Shown piece by piece: positions 35,343-44,634 of a stretch of 64,000 nt of DNA. The notes below the pieces were generated by a model. It saw nothing but the letters and a program-made list of their open reading frames with translations. It did no database searches and was not told the origin of the DNA. A program made the position numbers and the translations under genes. Each line of letters opens with the position of its first letter. The first letter of the stretch is position 1. This stretch comes from DAIRDK01 sp035403225 (lineage in GTDB: Bacteria; Bacteroidota; Bacteroidia; Bacteroidales; FEN-979): contig DAONET010000009.1 in assembly GCA_035403225.1 (NCBI GenBank), positions 1-64,000 on the forward strand, in the 5' to 3' direction.

Positions 35343-36380
35343 ATGAATGCTGAAAATCGAATCGAATCATTTGTGTCAGTGGGCGCCAGACTGGGTTGTT
35401 ATGCGGATGATCCCGTTCTTTCGGAAGCAGTACGCCTGGCGGGAGCGGAAAACCCCTGGTTCACGCCGGGGTTTCTCGATCATGCCCTGAAAGCCTGGGC
35501 CCGGGTTCTTACCCGCAAAAACCTGACAGAATGGCTGATTCCCTACGGAGGAAGGGTAGGGGAAAGCAATCCTCCCAGGACCATTGCCGTCGTCATGGCC
35601 GGGAATATTCCCATGGTGGGATTCCACGATATGTTGTGTGTGCTGATCTCCGGCAACCGTCTGAGAGCCAAACTTTCCTCGCAGGACCAGCGCTTGCTGC
35701 CGGTCATCGGGTCGTTGCTGGAACAGGTTGACCCTGAATGGAAAGAGTTCATCTCGTTTACTAACGGACCGCTATCGGATTTTGATGCAGTCATCGCCAC
35801 CGGAAGCGACAATACTTCCCGTTATTTCGATTTTTACTTCGGAAAATATCCGCATATCATTCGCAAAAACCGGAACAGCGTGGCTGTTTTGACCGGACAT
35901 GAGACCTCCGGCGAACTGGCTGACCTGGCCGACGATGTGTTTCTTTATTTTGGCAGGGGCTGCCGGAATGTATCGAAGATCTTCCTCCCGAAGGATTATG
36001 ACCCGGGAAATCTTCAGGAAGCCTTCAACAAATACATCGATCTGTACCATCATAACAAATACCGGAATAACCTTGATTATCAGAAATCTATCTACCTCCT
36101 GAATAATATTCCTTATTATGACGGTGGTTTTTTTCTGATGACCTCTTCAACAGTGATGGCTTCTCCGGTATCGGTCATTCACTATGAGTATTATACCGAC
36201 ATCTCTTCCGTGCTCAACGTAATTGAACACGAAAAGGAACACCTGCAATGTGTGGTGGCGGCAGGGAAGATGGCTCCCGGAGCAGTAGAACCGGGCCGGA
36301 CACAACTTCCCGGGTTGGCTGATTATGCCGATGGCGCAGATACCCTGATCTTCCTTACAGAAAAAATTAACAATCACTGA
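35343..36380 (+). CDS. acyl-CoA reductase (LuxC-like family)
   Basis: A 345-residue member of the LuxC-type acyl-CoA reductases, which reduce acyl-CoA or acyl-protein to aldehyde. Recognisable parts are IAVVMAGNIPMVGFHDMLC (nucleotide-binding loop), DAVIATGSDNTSRYFDFYFGK, RKNRNSVAVLTGHE, and the region around the active Cys, DVFLYFGRGCRNVSKIFLP, which is complete. The role in Bacteroidetes is not known. The frame is open to an ATG at 35307, but that codon precedes the promoter box; ATG 35328 would leave almost no leader, so 35343 (MNAENRIESF) is preferred. Confidence 0.87.
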   Translation: MNAENRIESFVSVGARLGCYADDPVLSEAVRLAGAENPWFTPGFLDHALKAWARVLTRKNLTEWLIPYGGRVGESNPPRTIAVVMAGNIPMVGFHDMLCVLISGNRLRAKLSSQDQRLLPVIGSLLEQVDPEWKEFISFTNGPLSDFDAVIATGSDNTSRYFDFYFGKYPHIIRKNRNSVAVLTGHETSGELADLADDVFLYFGRGCRNVSKIFLPKDYDPGNLQEAFNKYIDLYHHNKYRNNLDYQKSIYLLNNIPYYDGGFFLMTSSTVMASPVSVIHYEYYTDISSVLNVIEHEKEHLQCVVAAGKMAPGAVEPGRTQLPGLADYADGADTLIFLTEKINNH

Positions 36381-36404
36381 TATTGGAGTTTCAAATAAAT
36401 TCTT

Positions 36405-36413
36405 TATCTTTGC
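36405..36413 (+). promoter_or_regulatory. -7 box (TATCTTTGC) for rpmE2
   Basis: Full match to TAnnTTTG plus C, 29 bases before the rpmE2 ATG, with TTGG about 18 bases upstream as a partial -33 element. Confidence 0.6.
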
Positions 36414-36442
36414 ACCCTTGTTTCTAAAAACCAAATGTTGAA

Positions 36443-36715
36443 ATGAAAAAAGATATTCATCCGAAGGATTACCGCCTGGTTGTATTTAAAGACATGTCGA
36501 ATGATTATGCCTTTTTGTCGAAATCCACAGTGAAAACCAAAGAAACCATTGTATGGGAAGACGGCGTGGAGTATCCTCTTGTTAAGCTTGAAATCTCTCA
36601 CACCTCGCATCCTTTCTATACCGGTAAAATGAAGCTGGTTGACACCGCCGGTCGTGTTGATAAGTTCAAGAGTCGTTATGCAAAACATATTGAACAGCAG
36701 AAGAACAACAAGTAA
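36443..36715 (+). CDS. rpmE2: 50S ribosomal protein L31 type B
   Basis: A 90-residue ribosomal protein matching the type B form: MKKDIHPKDYRLVVFKDMSN, then ISHTSHPFYTGKMKLVDTAGRVDKF. It contains no cysteine, so it is the zinc-free form, which elsewhere replaces zinc-binding L31 under zinc limitation; in Bacteroidetes it is commonly the only L31. It has its own promoter box and a strong terminator, so it is transcribed alone. Confidence 0.97.
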   Translation: MKKDIHPKDYRLVVFKDMSNDYAFLSKSTVKTKETIVWEDGVEYPLVKLEISHTSHPFYTGKMKLVDTAGRVDKFKSRYAKHIEQQKNNK

Positions 36716-36736
36716 TTTTTCTTACATAGAATAAAC

Positions 36737-36771
36737 AGCCTTCATAATTCGTTACTATGAAGGCTTTTTTT
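36737..36771 (+). terminator. rho-independent terminator of rpmE2
   Basis: A perfect 10-bp stem AGCCTTCATA (36737-36746) / TATGAAGGCT (36756-36765), 9-base loop, then seven T residues. It begins 21 bases after the rpmE2 stop. Confidence 0.9.
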
Positions 36772-36783
36772 ATGTCATTTTTC

Positions 36784-36792
36784 TACCTTTGC
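36784..36792 (+). promoter_or_regulatory. -7 box (TACCTTTGC) for the GlmU-like gene
   Basis: Full match to TAnnTTTG plus C, just past the rpmE2 terminator and 43 bases before the next start codon. Confidence 0.55.
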
Positions 36793-36835
36793 ATAAGTTG
36801 TCATGCTGAAAGTGAAAATTTAACCTGATTGACCC

Positions 36836-38026
36836 ATGAACTATATTTTATTTGACGAAAGCAATGTGAAAACGAATCTGCTCCCGTTGACATTCATGCG
36901 CCCGGTAGCCGATATCCGTATAGGCATCCTGACTATCCGGGAGAAATGGGAGAAGATGTTGAAAACCAAAACTTCAACATTGACAGATGGATATCTGTCA
37001 AGGAAGTTCCCGATCGTAAAGGAGAAAGAGAACATCCTGATCAACGGATCCGTGTGTCCTACGGAAGAGATCATTGTGGCCATTAAAAAGCTGAAGCCAA
37101 ACCAGACGCTGGTACATGGTGAAACGATCATAGCCCTGAGTGTTTCCGAAGAAGAAGTGGAGAACCTCGGCGATGCAAGTGCTGAAGGGATTGAGGAGAT
37201 TGCGGTGAACAATCCGCCTGTCCGTATCAATAATCCGTGGGATATTTTTGTCAGAAACGATACCGCCATCCGCGATGATTACAAGCTACTCACCAAAGGC
37301 CGGAAATCACAGGCACTGAGCGAGACCAACCGGGTGCTGGGAGCTGAGAATGTTTTCGTTGAAAAGGGAGCAAGGGTGGAATGCGCTATTTTAAATGCCA
37401 CGAACGGCCCTATATATATCGGCAAAGATGCCGAGATCATGGAAGGTGCCGTGATCCGCGGACCTTTCGCTCTTTGCGAAGGGGCTCAGGTGAAAATGTC
37501 GGCCAAGATCTACGGGCCTACCACCATTGGTCCCAGATCCCGGGTAGGAGGAGAGGTGAACAACAGCGTCTTTTTTGGATATTCCAATAAAGCTCATGAC
37601 GGGTTCCTCGGACATTCTGTCATAGCCGAATGGTGTAACCTCGGAGCCGATACCAATACCTCGAACCTGAAAAACACCTATGATGAGGTTCGCTTATGGA
37701 GCTATTCCAAGAGAACGTTCATCAACACAAACCTGCAATTCTGCGGACTGATCATGGGCGATCACTCCAAATGCGGCATCAATACCATGTTTAATACAGG
37801 AACCGTAGTAGGAGTCAACGTGAATATCTTTGGCCCTGGTTTCCAGCGGAATTTCATTCCTTCTTTCATCTGGGGCGGCACTTCGGGACATATGGATTAT
37901 GACCTGAAAAAGGCCATTGAGGTCGCTGAAATCGTTTACAAAAGAAGAAACCTCAACATGGATGAGGTCGATAAAGAATTACTTACAAGCGTTTATAATC
38001 TGACACTGAAAAACAAGAGGCTCTGA
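36836..38026 (+). CDS. alternative GlmU-type sugar nucleotidyltransferase with hexapeptide repeats
   Basis: A 396-residue protein of the Bacteroidetes 'alternative GlmU' type (TIGR03991-like). The N-terminal part starts MNYILFDESNVKTNLLPLTFMRPVADIRIGI, replacing the classic LxAGxGTRM loop. The C-terminal half is a left-handed beta-helix of hexapeptide repeats (GPIYIGKDAEIMEGAVIRG, AKIYGPTTIGPRSRVGGEV), an acyltransferase fold. By family it would make UDP-N-acetylglucosamine, the precursor of peptidoglycan and lipopolysaccharide; that activity is inferred. It may be cotranscribed with lon in part, although lon has its own likely promoter. Confidence 0.88.
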   Translation: MNYILFDESNVKTNLLPLTFMRPVADIRIGILTIREKWEKMLKTKTSTLTDGYLSRKFPIVKEKENILINGSVCPTEEIIVAIKKLKPNQTLVHGETIIALSVSEEEVENLGDASAEGIEEIAVNNPPVRINNPWDIFVRNDTAIRDDYKLLTKGRKSQALSETNRVLGAENVFVEKGARVECAILNATNGPIYIGKDAEIMEGAVIRGPFALCEGAQVKMSAKIYGPTTIGPRSRVGGEVNNSVFFGYSNKAHDGFLGHSVIAEWCNLGADTNTSNLKNTYDEVRLWSYSKRTFINTNLQFCGLIMGDHSKCGINTMFNTGTVVGVNVNIFGPGFQRNFIPSFIWGGTSGHMDYDLKKAIEVAEIVYKRRNLNMDEVDKELLTSVYNLTLKNKRL

Positions 38027-38041
38027 GAAGAACCTCTTTCT

Positions 38042-38057
38042 TGGCACGGTAATTGCA
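38042..38057 (+). promoter_or_regulatory. sigma-54-type promoter upstream of lon
   Basis: TGGCACG-N4-TTGCA, a complete match to the sigma-54 consensus TGGCACR-N4-TTGCW. GG (38043-38044) and GC (38055-38056) are spaced exactly as the -24 and -12 elements require. Transcription would start near 38067, giving a leader of about 46 bases. It begins 15 bases after the stop of the previous gene, so activator sites would lie within that gene. Confidence 0.65.
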
Positions 38058-38113
38058 ATACCCCGTTTCCAATCCTACAAAGAAACGCAGTGACAATTTG
38101 ACGCAAACTCATT

Positions 38114-40570
38114 ATGGAATTCAATGAACAAATTTCCCCGTTCGGGCTCTCCGATCTGATGGATCCGGAGGGAGATTTTATCCCCCTGCTTTCGGCCGAA
38201 GACGAAGAAGCTATGAACGCCGAAGAAGTCCCCGAAGTGCTTCCGGTGTTGCCACTACGGAATACGGTCTTATTCCCCGGCGTGGTCATCCCCATCACTG
38301 TGGGGCGCGATAAATCAATCCGTCTCATACGCGAATACTATAAGAAAAGCAGGATCATCGGCGTGGTCTCTCAGAAAGATCCCAATGTGGAAGATCCTGA
38401 ATTCGCCGATCTGAATACGATAGGTACCGTTGCCTATATTCTGAAGATTTTGCAGATGCCGGATGGCAATACTACTGCAATTATCCAGGGGAAACGCCGC
38501 TTCAGCATCATCGATATGATCCAGGCAGATCCTTATATCATGGCTTCTGTCAAGGCGTATGATCCGGCTCCTGAAACCGCTCCCGACACCAGTGAATTCA
38601 AAGCGCTGATCTCGTCGCTGAAAGACCTGGCTATCCAGGTAATCCAGAAATCACCCAGCCTCCCGACAGAAGCTGCTTTCGCTATCAAGAATATCGAAAG
38701 CCCTGCCTTCACGGTTCATTTCATTTCGTCGAACCTGACACTTGATGTGAACGAAAAGCAGAAGATTCTCGAAATACGCGAGATGACCGAGAGAGCCAAC
38801 CTGGTGCTGTCGTATCTTACGAAAGAATTGCAATTGCTGGATCTGAAACAACAGATACAGAATAAGGTGAAGATAGACCTGGACAAACAACAGCGTGATT
38901 TTCTGCTCAATCAGCAGTTGAAAACGATCCAGGAGGAACTGGGGGGCGCTCCCAATGCCCAGGAGTTGAATGCCCTGACATCGCAGGCCGAAGAGAAGAA
39001 ATGGTCGAAAGAAGTGCGCGAAGTATTTGACCGGGAAATGGCCAAACTGCAAAGGATGCACCCTGCCGCTGCCGAATACTCCACACAGGCAAACTATATT
39101 GAGACACTGGTTCAACTTCCCTGGGGAGAGTTCACTCCCGATAATTTCGATCTGGAACATGCCCAGGAGGTGCTGGATGAAGATCACTACGGTCTTGAAA
39201 AAGTAAAACAGCGCATCATCGAATACCTGGCAGTGATCAAGCTGAAAAAGGACCTGAAATCACCCATTCTTTGTTTAGTAGGCCCCCCGGGCGTCGGAAA
39301 GACCTCACTCGGGAAATCCGTTGCCAGGGCTTTGGGACGGAAATATATCCGGGTCTCGCTGGGTGGATTGCGCGACGAATCGGAACTGCGTGGACACCGT
39401 AAAACCTATATAGGCGCTATGCCGGGCCGGATCATCCAAAGCCTGAAAAAAGTCAAAACATCCAACCCGGTTTTTGTCCTGGATGAAATCGATAAGGTAT
39501 CGGGCATGAACATCAATGGCGATCCTCAGGCCGCTTTATTGGAAGTTCTTGATCCTGAGCAGAATAATGCTTTTCATGATAACTATCTTGAGGTAGAATA
39601 TGATCTTTCCCGCATCATGTTCATTGCCACCGCCAATACCCTTACGACCATTCATCCTGCGTTACGCGACAGGATGGAGATCATCGAACTTCCCGGATAC
39701 CTGCTGGAGGAAAAGATCGAGATCGCTAACCGTCATCTCGTTCCCAAGCAACTGTCGGAACACGGGATGAAGAAAAACCAGTTCACCTTCAGCCGGGAGG
39801 TTCTGACAAATATCGTCGAAGATTATACCCGTGAATCGGGTGTCAGGATGCTCGAGAAATCGATTGCCAAGATCATACGCAGCAGGGCAAAATCCATCGT
39901 CATGAAGGAAAAGGCCGGCAAAGCCATCACCACTAAAGATTTAAGTAAGATACTCGGGGCTCCTGTATTTCAGGCAGAAAAGAGCATCTCGAATGAGATT
40001 GCCGGGGTGGTGACAGGCCTTGCCTGGACCGTATACGGGGGGGAGATACTCTTCGTGGAAGCCAGCCTGAGTCAGGGGAAAGGTGGTTTGACGCTGACGG
40101 GGAATCTGGGGGATGTTATGAAAGAATCGGCTTCGATCGCCCTCGCATACCTCAAAGCACATTCAAGAGATTTCGGTATCGATCCCAATGTCTTTAAAAA
40201 ATGGGATATTCATATTCACGTTCCGGAGGGAGCTACCCCGAAGGACGGACCTTCAGCCGGCATCACCATGTTTACGGCACTGGCTTCTGTTTTCACCCAG
40301 CGGAAGATTAAACCGAAACTTGCAATGACAGGAGAAATTACGTTGAGAGGCAAGGTTTTACCGGTTGGTGGTGTTCGTGAAAAAATTCTGGCTGCCAAAC
40401 GTGCAAAGATCACCGATATTCTTCTTTCCGTCGAAAACCGGAAGGATATAGAGGAGATCAAAAAAGAGTATATAGAGGGCCTCCGTTTTCATTATATCGA
40501 TGAAATGAAAGAGATCAATACAGAGGCATTAATGAAGATCAAAGTAGATCACCCGGTAAAACTGATGTGA
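38114..40570 (+). CDS. lon: ATP-dependent Lon protease
   Basis: Cytoplasmic AAA+ serine protease that degrades misfolded and regulatory proteins. The 818 residues show the N-terminal LAN substrate domain (PVLPLRNTVLFPGVVIPITVGR), the coiled-coil region, Walker A GPPGVGKTS, Walker B VFVLDEIDK, and the protease domain. The Ser-Lys dyad is Ser714 (PKDGPSAGITM) and Lys757 (GGVREKILAAKRA), 43 residues apart as in E. coli. An acidic extension of about 35 residues precedes the LAN domain. A sigma-54-like promoter lies upstream, suggesting activator-dependent control; no CIRCE-type repeat is seen. It converges on an M1 peptidase gene with an 8-base gap. Confidence 0.98.
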   Translation: MEFNEQISPFGLSDLMDPEGDFIPLLSAEDEEAMNAEEVPEVLPVLPLRNTVLFPGVVIPITVGRDKSIRLIREYYKKSRIIGVVSQKDPNVEDPEFADLNTIGTVAYILKILQMPDGNTTAIIQGKRRFSIIDMIQADPYIMASVKAYDPAPETAPDTSEFKALISSLKDLAIQVIQKSPSLPTEAAFAIKNIESPAFTVHFISSNLTLDVNEKQKILEIREMTERANLVLSYLTKELQLLDLKQQIQNKVKIDLDKQQRDFLLNQQLKTIQEELGGAPNAQELNALTSQAEEKKWSKEVREVFDREMAKLQRMHPAAAEYSTQANYIETLVQLPWGEFTPDNFDLEHAQEVLDEDHYGLEKVKQRIIEYLAVIKLKKDLKSPILCLVGPPGVGKTSLGKSVARALGRKYIRVSLGGLRDESELRGHRKTYIGAMPGRIIQSLKKVKTSNPVFVLDEIDKVSGMNINGDPQAALLEVLDPEQNNAFHDNYLEVEYDLSRIMFIATANTLTTIHPALRDRMEIIELPGYLLEEKIEIANRHLVPKQLSEHGMKKNQFTFSREVLTNIVEDYTRESGVRMLEKSIAKIIRSRAKSIVMKEKAGKAITTKDLSKILGAPVFQAEKSISNEIAGVVTGLAWTVYGGEILFVEASLSQGKGGLTLTGNLGDVMKESASIALAYLKAHSRDFGIDPNVFKKWDIHIHVPEGATPKDGPSAGITMFTALASVFTQRKIKPKLAMTGEITLRGKVLPVGGVREKILAAKRAKITDILLSVENRKDIEEIKKEYIEGLRFHYIDEMKEINTEALMKIKVDHPVKLM

Positions 40571-40578
40571 CCCGGGGT

Positions 40579-42516
40579 TTATTTTACCACCACCATCTTT
40601 CTGGTCAGGGAAAACTTTCCGGCATCCATACGGCAGAAATAGATGCCGGGAGAGAGGGTGTCGTCATACAGAAGATACCGGTAGGTTCCAGGATAATGAT
40701 GCCCGTTCACGGCTGTCAATAGTGTTTTTCCTTCCGAATTGATAATGTCGATCTTCACCGGCGAATATTCTTTCACCTGATAAATGATGGCTGTCTGGTT
40801 AGAAAATGGATTCGGTTCATTCTGACGAAGGTCAAATCCGCTATCTGAGCCGGGTTCGTTGATGGCAACGACGGTGGTGGCTTCTTTCAGGACAATTTTC
40901 CGGTCGGGGTCAAACTCGAGAGCGACCGGATTTTTGGATACAGTAAACGTAAATGTCTGAGGATTAGTCTCATTCCACACGGTGATCAGGGTGTCGGTCC
41001 CATCCTGGAAGGATATCTTTATTTCTACCGGCATCCGGAAGAACAGGGTATTGGTTTGTGTCTGTTCTACTTCCAACCTTACGTTCCATTGTCCGTTACC
41101 AAGGTCGTCAATCTCATACAAATTGCTGTATACCGGGTGATTAGGAGCATAAATCCATTCGTTGAAGAACCATTGGTAATCTTGTCCGGTCACCTGGTTA
41201 ACAACCCCGATAAAATCGGTTGTGATCGCGTTTTTAAACCTGAAATTAGTATCGGAAGCATAGGCAGCCATTACCTGGAAGAACAAAGAGTCGCCCAACA
41301 CATAACGAAGTTGATGGAGAACGCAGCACCCTTTGTTGTAAGAGATGGCCTGATTGTAAAGTGAATTGGAATTGGGGGTAACAATTGCCCAAACCGGGTT
41401 ATAGACAGGCCATCCGGGGTTATTCTGCAGGTAGTAATTTGCTTCGGAATTGATTCTGTTTTTATAGGTTGTGTACCCGGCAGCGTACTCTGCCCACAGG
41501 TCGGTGCAGTAGGTCCCGAATCCTTCGTTGAGCCAGATGTCGGCCCACGTCCCGCAGGTGATCAGGTCGCCAAACCACTGATGTGAGTGCTCATGTGCCA
41601 GCAGGTAGGTGTCGCCGTAACCTCCGGGCATCAGGTTCACCATGGTCTGGTTTTCCATACCTCCCCAGGGGAAGAGGGCATTCAGAGTGGCGAAGCCGAT
41701 TTTGTTAAACGGGTAATCCCCGAATTTCTCTTCATAGCAGGTAGTGATTTGCGGGATTTTTTCCTGTGCATTGGCGATGGATTCTGTGCTTTTGCAATAG
41801 AGCCAGATCGGAATGCTGTCGGCCGGGTTATGTACCGGATGATACCACGTTTCGTTCCGTCCCCAGGTGATTTTCGAACAGATGGTCACCAGATAGGTGG
41901 AGACCTGTTGATCGTTGATCCAGTGATACCAGAGCGAATCCCCCGAGATGGTCGAGTCGGCGAGGTAACCTCCCGAGCCAAGCCTTGCTGATAGCGGGAC
42001 CTTCACGGTGATTTCCGTTGTCGCTTTGTCAGAAGGACGATCCCAGCATGGGAACCATTTACGGGCTCCTTCGGGTGGATTATCCGTAAATACAGTACCC
42101 GAGGCAGCATAGAATCCATGATCGTTCGCATCCTTATGCTTGTAAGAGATCCTTACTGTTACCACTTCTCCGGGAGCATAGGTCCGGTTGAGCAACACCT
42201 TCAACGTGTCGCCGGAATGGGTGAAGGATGTCCCGGCCAGTCCTACGCTGTCAACATCCATGGAAGTGTTGACGGCATTCAGACTGATGGCGTTCAGTGC
42301 CGTATCCACCCGGAATGTCACTTCTTCCTTGCCGGTAAAGTCATCGGCGTATGGGGTGAAAAAGCAATGGTAGATGTCGAGGTTCAGCTTGTAATTCAGC
42401 ACATCGTAGCTGTGCTTCATAAAATATGTAGCGGTATCGACAGTCACAGAGGCAGTTGCAAAGAAGGGGCTTACGATGAGGAGAAAGAAAAACGGGACGA
42501 AGCGATTTCTTTTCAT
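40579..42516 (-). CDS. M1 family aminopeptidase with type IX sorting domain (copy 1)
   Basis: A 645-residue secreted metalloprotease. Signal peptide (FFLLIVSPFFATASV), an M1 N-terminal beta domain, then the catalytic domain with exopeptidase motif GGMENQ and zinc motif HEHSHQWFGD-x13-NE (HExxH-x18-E complete). The last about 80 residues (QNEPNPFSNQTAIIYQVKE through SLTRKMVVVK) are a type A sorting domain, so it is exported by the type IX system. It is clearly paralogous to its upstream neighbour at 42525-44522, sharing for example SVGLAGTSF, EGARKWFPCWD and TCxTWADIWLNEGF. Only 8 bases separate the two, so they are probably cotranscribed. Confidence 0.95.
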   Translation of the reverse strand: MKRNRFVPFFFLLIVSPFFATASVTVDTATYFMKHSYDVLNYKLNLDIYHCFFTPYADDFTGKEEVTFRVDTALNAISLNAVNTSMDVDSVGLAGTSFTHSGDTLKVLLNRTYAPGEVVTVRISYKHKDANDHGFYAASGTVFTDNPPEGARKWFPCWDRPSDKATTEITVKVPLSARLGSGGYLADSTISGDSLWYHWINDQQVSTYLVTICSKITWGRNETWYHPVHNPADSIPIWLYCKSTESIANAQEKIPQITTCYEEKFGDYPFNKIGFATLNALFPWGGMENQTMVNLMPGGYGDTYLLAHEHSHQWFGDLITCGTWADIWLNEGFGTYCTDLWAEYAAGYTTYKNRINSEANYYLQNNPGWPVYNPVWAIVTPNSNSLYNQAISYNKGCCVLHQLRYVLGDSLFFQVMAAYASDTNFRFKNAITTDFIGVVNQVTGQDYQWFFNEWIYAPNHPVYSNLYEIDDLGNGQWNVRLEVEQTQTNTLFFRMPVEIKISFQDGTDTLITVWNETNPQTFTFTVSKNPVALEFDPDRKIVLKEATTVVAINEPGSDSGFDLRQNEPNPFSNQTAIIYQVKEYSPVKIDIINSEGKTLLTAVNGHHYPGTYRYLLYDDTLSPGIYFCRMDAGKFSLTRKMVVVK

Positions 42517-42524
42517 ATGAATAA

Positions 42525-44522
42525 CTATTTCGAAATGACCATTTTATGTGTTACGGAAGCATCGCCTGCTTTCAGTGTATAGAAATAGAATCCGGCAGGA
42601 AGGTCCCGGCAGTCGAAAGTGATGGAATGTTTGCCGGCGGTTTTCTGACCTGAATCCAGTGTACGTAAGGTTTTTCCGGTGATGTCCGTCAGCATCATTT
42701 CTACCGTTGATGCTTCCCTGATTTCGTATACAATGGTCGTGACGCCGGTGGCAGGATTGGGCATATTTTGCGATAAGTATACACGCTCCGTTTTTCCTAA
42801 AGGTTCGGTGATGCCTACAGTTGTACTTCCTTCTTTCAGGACTATTTCATCGTCGGGGTCGAAGACGAAGTGAATCGGCTTCTTGTCGAAGGTCCAGCTG
42901 AATTGTTGATAATTGGCCTCGTTCATGAAGCGGATGGTGGTATCCGAAAGGTCATCGAAATGGATCAATATTTCCACCGGCATCTTGAAAAATTCAGGGT
43001 TCGGCTGTACCTGGGTCATAAACAGGTTCACCTTCCATTGACCGTCTCCGAGGTCTTCGAAGTTATAGGTGTTTTGATAATCAGGGTGGTTTGGTTGGAA
43101 GATCCACTGGTTGAAGAACCAATCGTAGTTTCCACCGGTAACCTGGTTCACTTTCGCCATGAAATCAGTGATGGTAGCCGATTGGTACTTATACAAGGTA
43201 TCGGCGGCGTAGCTTTGCAGAACGCTGAAGAACAGGGAATCGCCCAAAGTATAACGGAGCATATGCAGCACACAGGCTCCTTTGGTATAAGTGATGGCGT
43301 AGTTGAACAGAACATCGTTGGAAGGGGTGTTGACGGCCCAATCCGGCTCGGAGATAGCCCAGCCTGGGTTGTTGGTCAGGTAGTCGGAGGCATCGGACTC
43401 GATATCGCTTTTATATCCATCGTACCCTTCGTCTTTTTCGTACCAGAATGCTTCCGACCACGTCGCGAAGCCTTCGTTCAGCCATATATCCGCCCAGGTA
43501 GCACAGGTGATCATGTCGCCAAACCATTGATGAGCGAACTCGTGCGCGACGACTGAAATGTACCAGCATGACGGGCAAAGAGTGGTAAGTGTCTGGTTTT
43601 CCATTCCTCCCCAGCTGAACTGGCTGTTCAGCGTAGCAAATCCGTTCTTTTCAAACGGATGATTGCAGAAATGGTTTGAGTACCAGGTAGCCACATCTCC
43701 GATTACATTTTCCATCTGTGAAGGGTTCTCGTTGGAGTTGTAATAAAACCGGATGGGGGTGATAACTCCGGGTGTATTCGGATTTTCCCATTGAACGATA
43801 TCCAGTTTGTAATATACTTTTCCGGTGATGACAGTAAGATAGGTGGCAACATTATGAGCGCTGACCCAATGATAGTATATCGTATCGCCTGTGATCACCG
43901 AATCGGCGAGTGCACCGTTAGAGCCCAGTTTCACATTACCCGGGACCTTGACCCTGATATCTGTTTTTGCTTTATCCGACGGTTTATCCCAGCAAGGGAA
44001 CCATTTACGTGCTCCTTCCGGTTCAGCATCCGTGAACACAAATCCGTTAGAGGCGTAAAAAGCATCGTCTTCCACATTTTTATGCCCGTAATCGATCAAC
44101 ACTTCTACCGTATCACCCTGATTGTAGGTTTGGTTAAGGTTGATGGTCAGCATATCGTTGTTCAGGCTGAATGACGTACCTGCCAATCCGACGGAATGAA
44201 TATCCAGGGAAGATTCCACTGCATTCAGGTTGATGGAATTTAGCGTGGAGTCGACTTTGAAAAGAATTTTTTCTGTTCCGGTAAAGGATTTTGGATAGGG
44301 AGAAAGGAAGCAATCGCGGATATCCAGATCGAGGGTGTATTTCAAAACATTAAAGCTATGACCGGGCACTGACTCTTCCGCTCCCGGTAAAAGAGCCCTG
44401 TTTTTATTCGCCGATTTTTTCATAGAACAAAGTTGGGAACCCTTCATGTTCTGAATGGATTGTGCTGAAAGGCCAAGGCAGAAAAGAGCCATGATGAGCG
44501 TCAGAAGGTATTGCTTCTTCAT
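42525..44522 (-). CDS. M1 family aminopeptidase with type IX sorting domain (copy 2)
   Basis: A 665-residue paralogue of the adjacent gene. Signal peptide (LLTLIMALFCLGLSAQ), a 20-residue longer linker rich in Lys and Asn, the M1 beta domain, GGMENQ and the zinc motif HEFAHQWFGD followed by LNEGFATW. The C-terminus (QNMPNPATGVTTIVYEIRE through VTHKMVISK) is a type A sorting domain. It is first in the two-gene unit and has a TATTTTTG promoter box. It likely trims peptides outside the cell for uptake; the peptide-binding lipoprotein gene directly upstream on the other strand fits that idea. Confidence 0.95.
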   Translation of the reverse strand: MKKQYLLTLIMALFCLGLSAQSIQNMKGSQLCSMKKSANKNRALLPGAEESVPGHSFNVLKYTLDLDIRDCFLSPYPKSFTGTEKILFKVDSTLNSINLNAVESSLDIHSVGLAGTSFSLNNDMLTINLNQTYNQGDTVEVLIDYGHKNVEDDAFYASNGFVFTDAEPEGARKWFPCWDKPSDKAKTDIRVKVPGNVKLGSNGALADSVITGDTIYYHWVSAHNVATYLTVITGKVYYKLDIVQWENPNTPGVITPIRFYYNSNENPSQMENVIGDVATWYSNHFCNHPFEKNGFATLNSQFSWGGMENQTLTTLCPSCWYISVVAHEFAHQWFGDMITCATWADIWLNEGFATWSEAFWYEKDEGYDGYKSDIESDASDYLTNNPGWAISEPDWAVNTPSNDVLFNYAITYTKGACVLHMLRYTLGDSLFFSVLQSYAADTLYKYQSATITDFMAKVNQVTGGNYDWFFNQWIFQPNHPDYQNTYNFEDLGDGQWKVNLFMTQVQPNPEFFKMPVEILIHFDDLSDTTIRFMNEANYQQFSWTFDKKPIHFVFDPDDEIVLKEGSTTVGITEPLGKTERVYLSQNMPNPATGVTTIVYEIREASTVEMMLTDITGKTLRTLDSGQKTAGKHSITFDCRDLPAGFYFYTLKAGDASVTHKMVISK

Positions 44523-44548
44523 AAAATCCGGTTTTTGCTTGTTTTCTA

Positions 44549-44556
44549 CAAAAATA
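44549..44556 (-). promoter_or_regulatory. -7 box (TATTTTTG) for the M1 peptidase pair
   Basis: Minus-strand TATTTTTG, a full match to TAnnTTTG, 26 bases before the ATG at 44522. Confidence 0.45.
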
Positions 44557-44622
44557 GGTAAAATGTGTAAGCAGCATGAGGGAAGAGATGAACTAATATT
44601 TTGTCGATCAGTTCAAGGTTTT

Positions 44623-44630
44623 TATTTTTG
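44623..44630 (+). promoter_or_regulatory. -7 box (TATTTTTG) directly before the peptide-binding lipoprotein gene
   Basis: Full match to TAnnTTTG, but it ends only 4 bases before the first ATG (44635), so transcription from it would give an almost leaderless message, or start at 44638. Confidence 0.4.
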
Positions 44631-44634
44631 TCAG

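Noticed and set aside
44455..44634. N-terminal extension of the peptide-binding lipoprotein
   Set aside because: It runs through the divergent peptidase gene's start and would bury the lipoprotein signal peptide.
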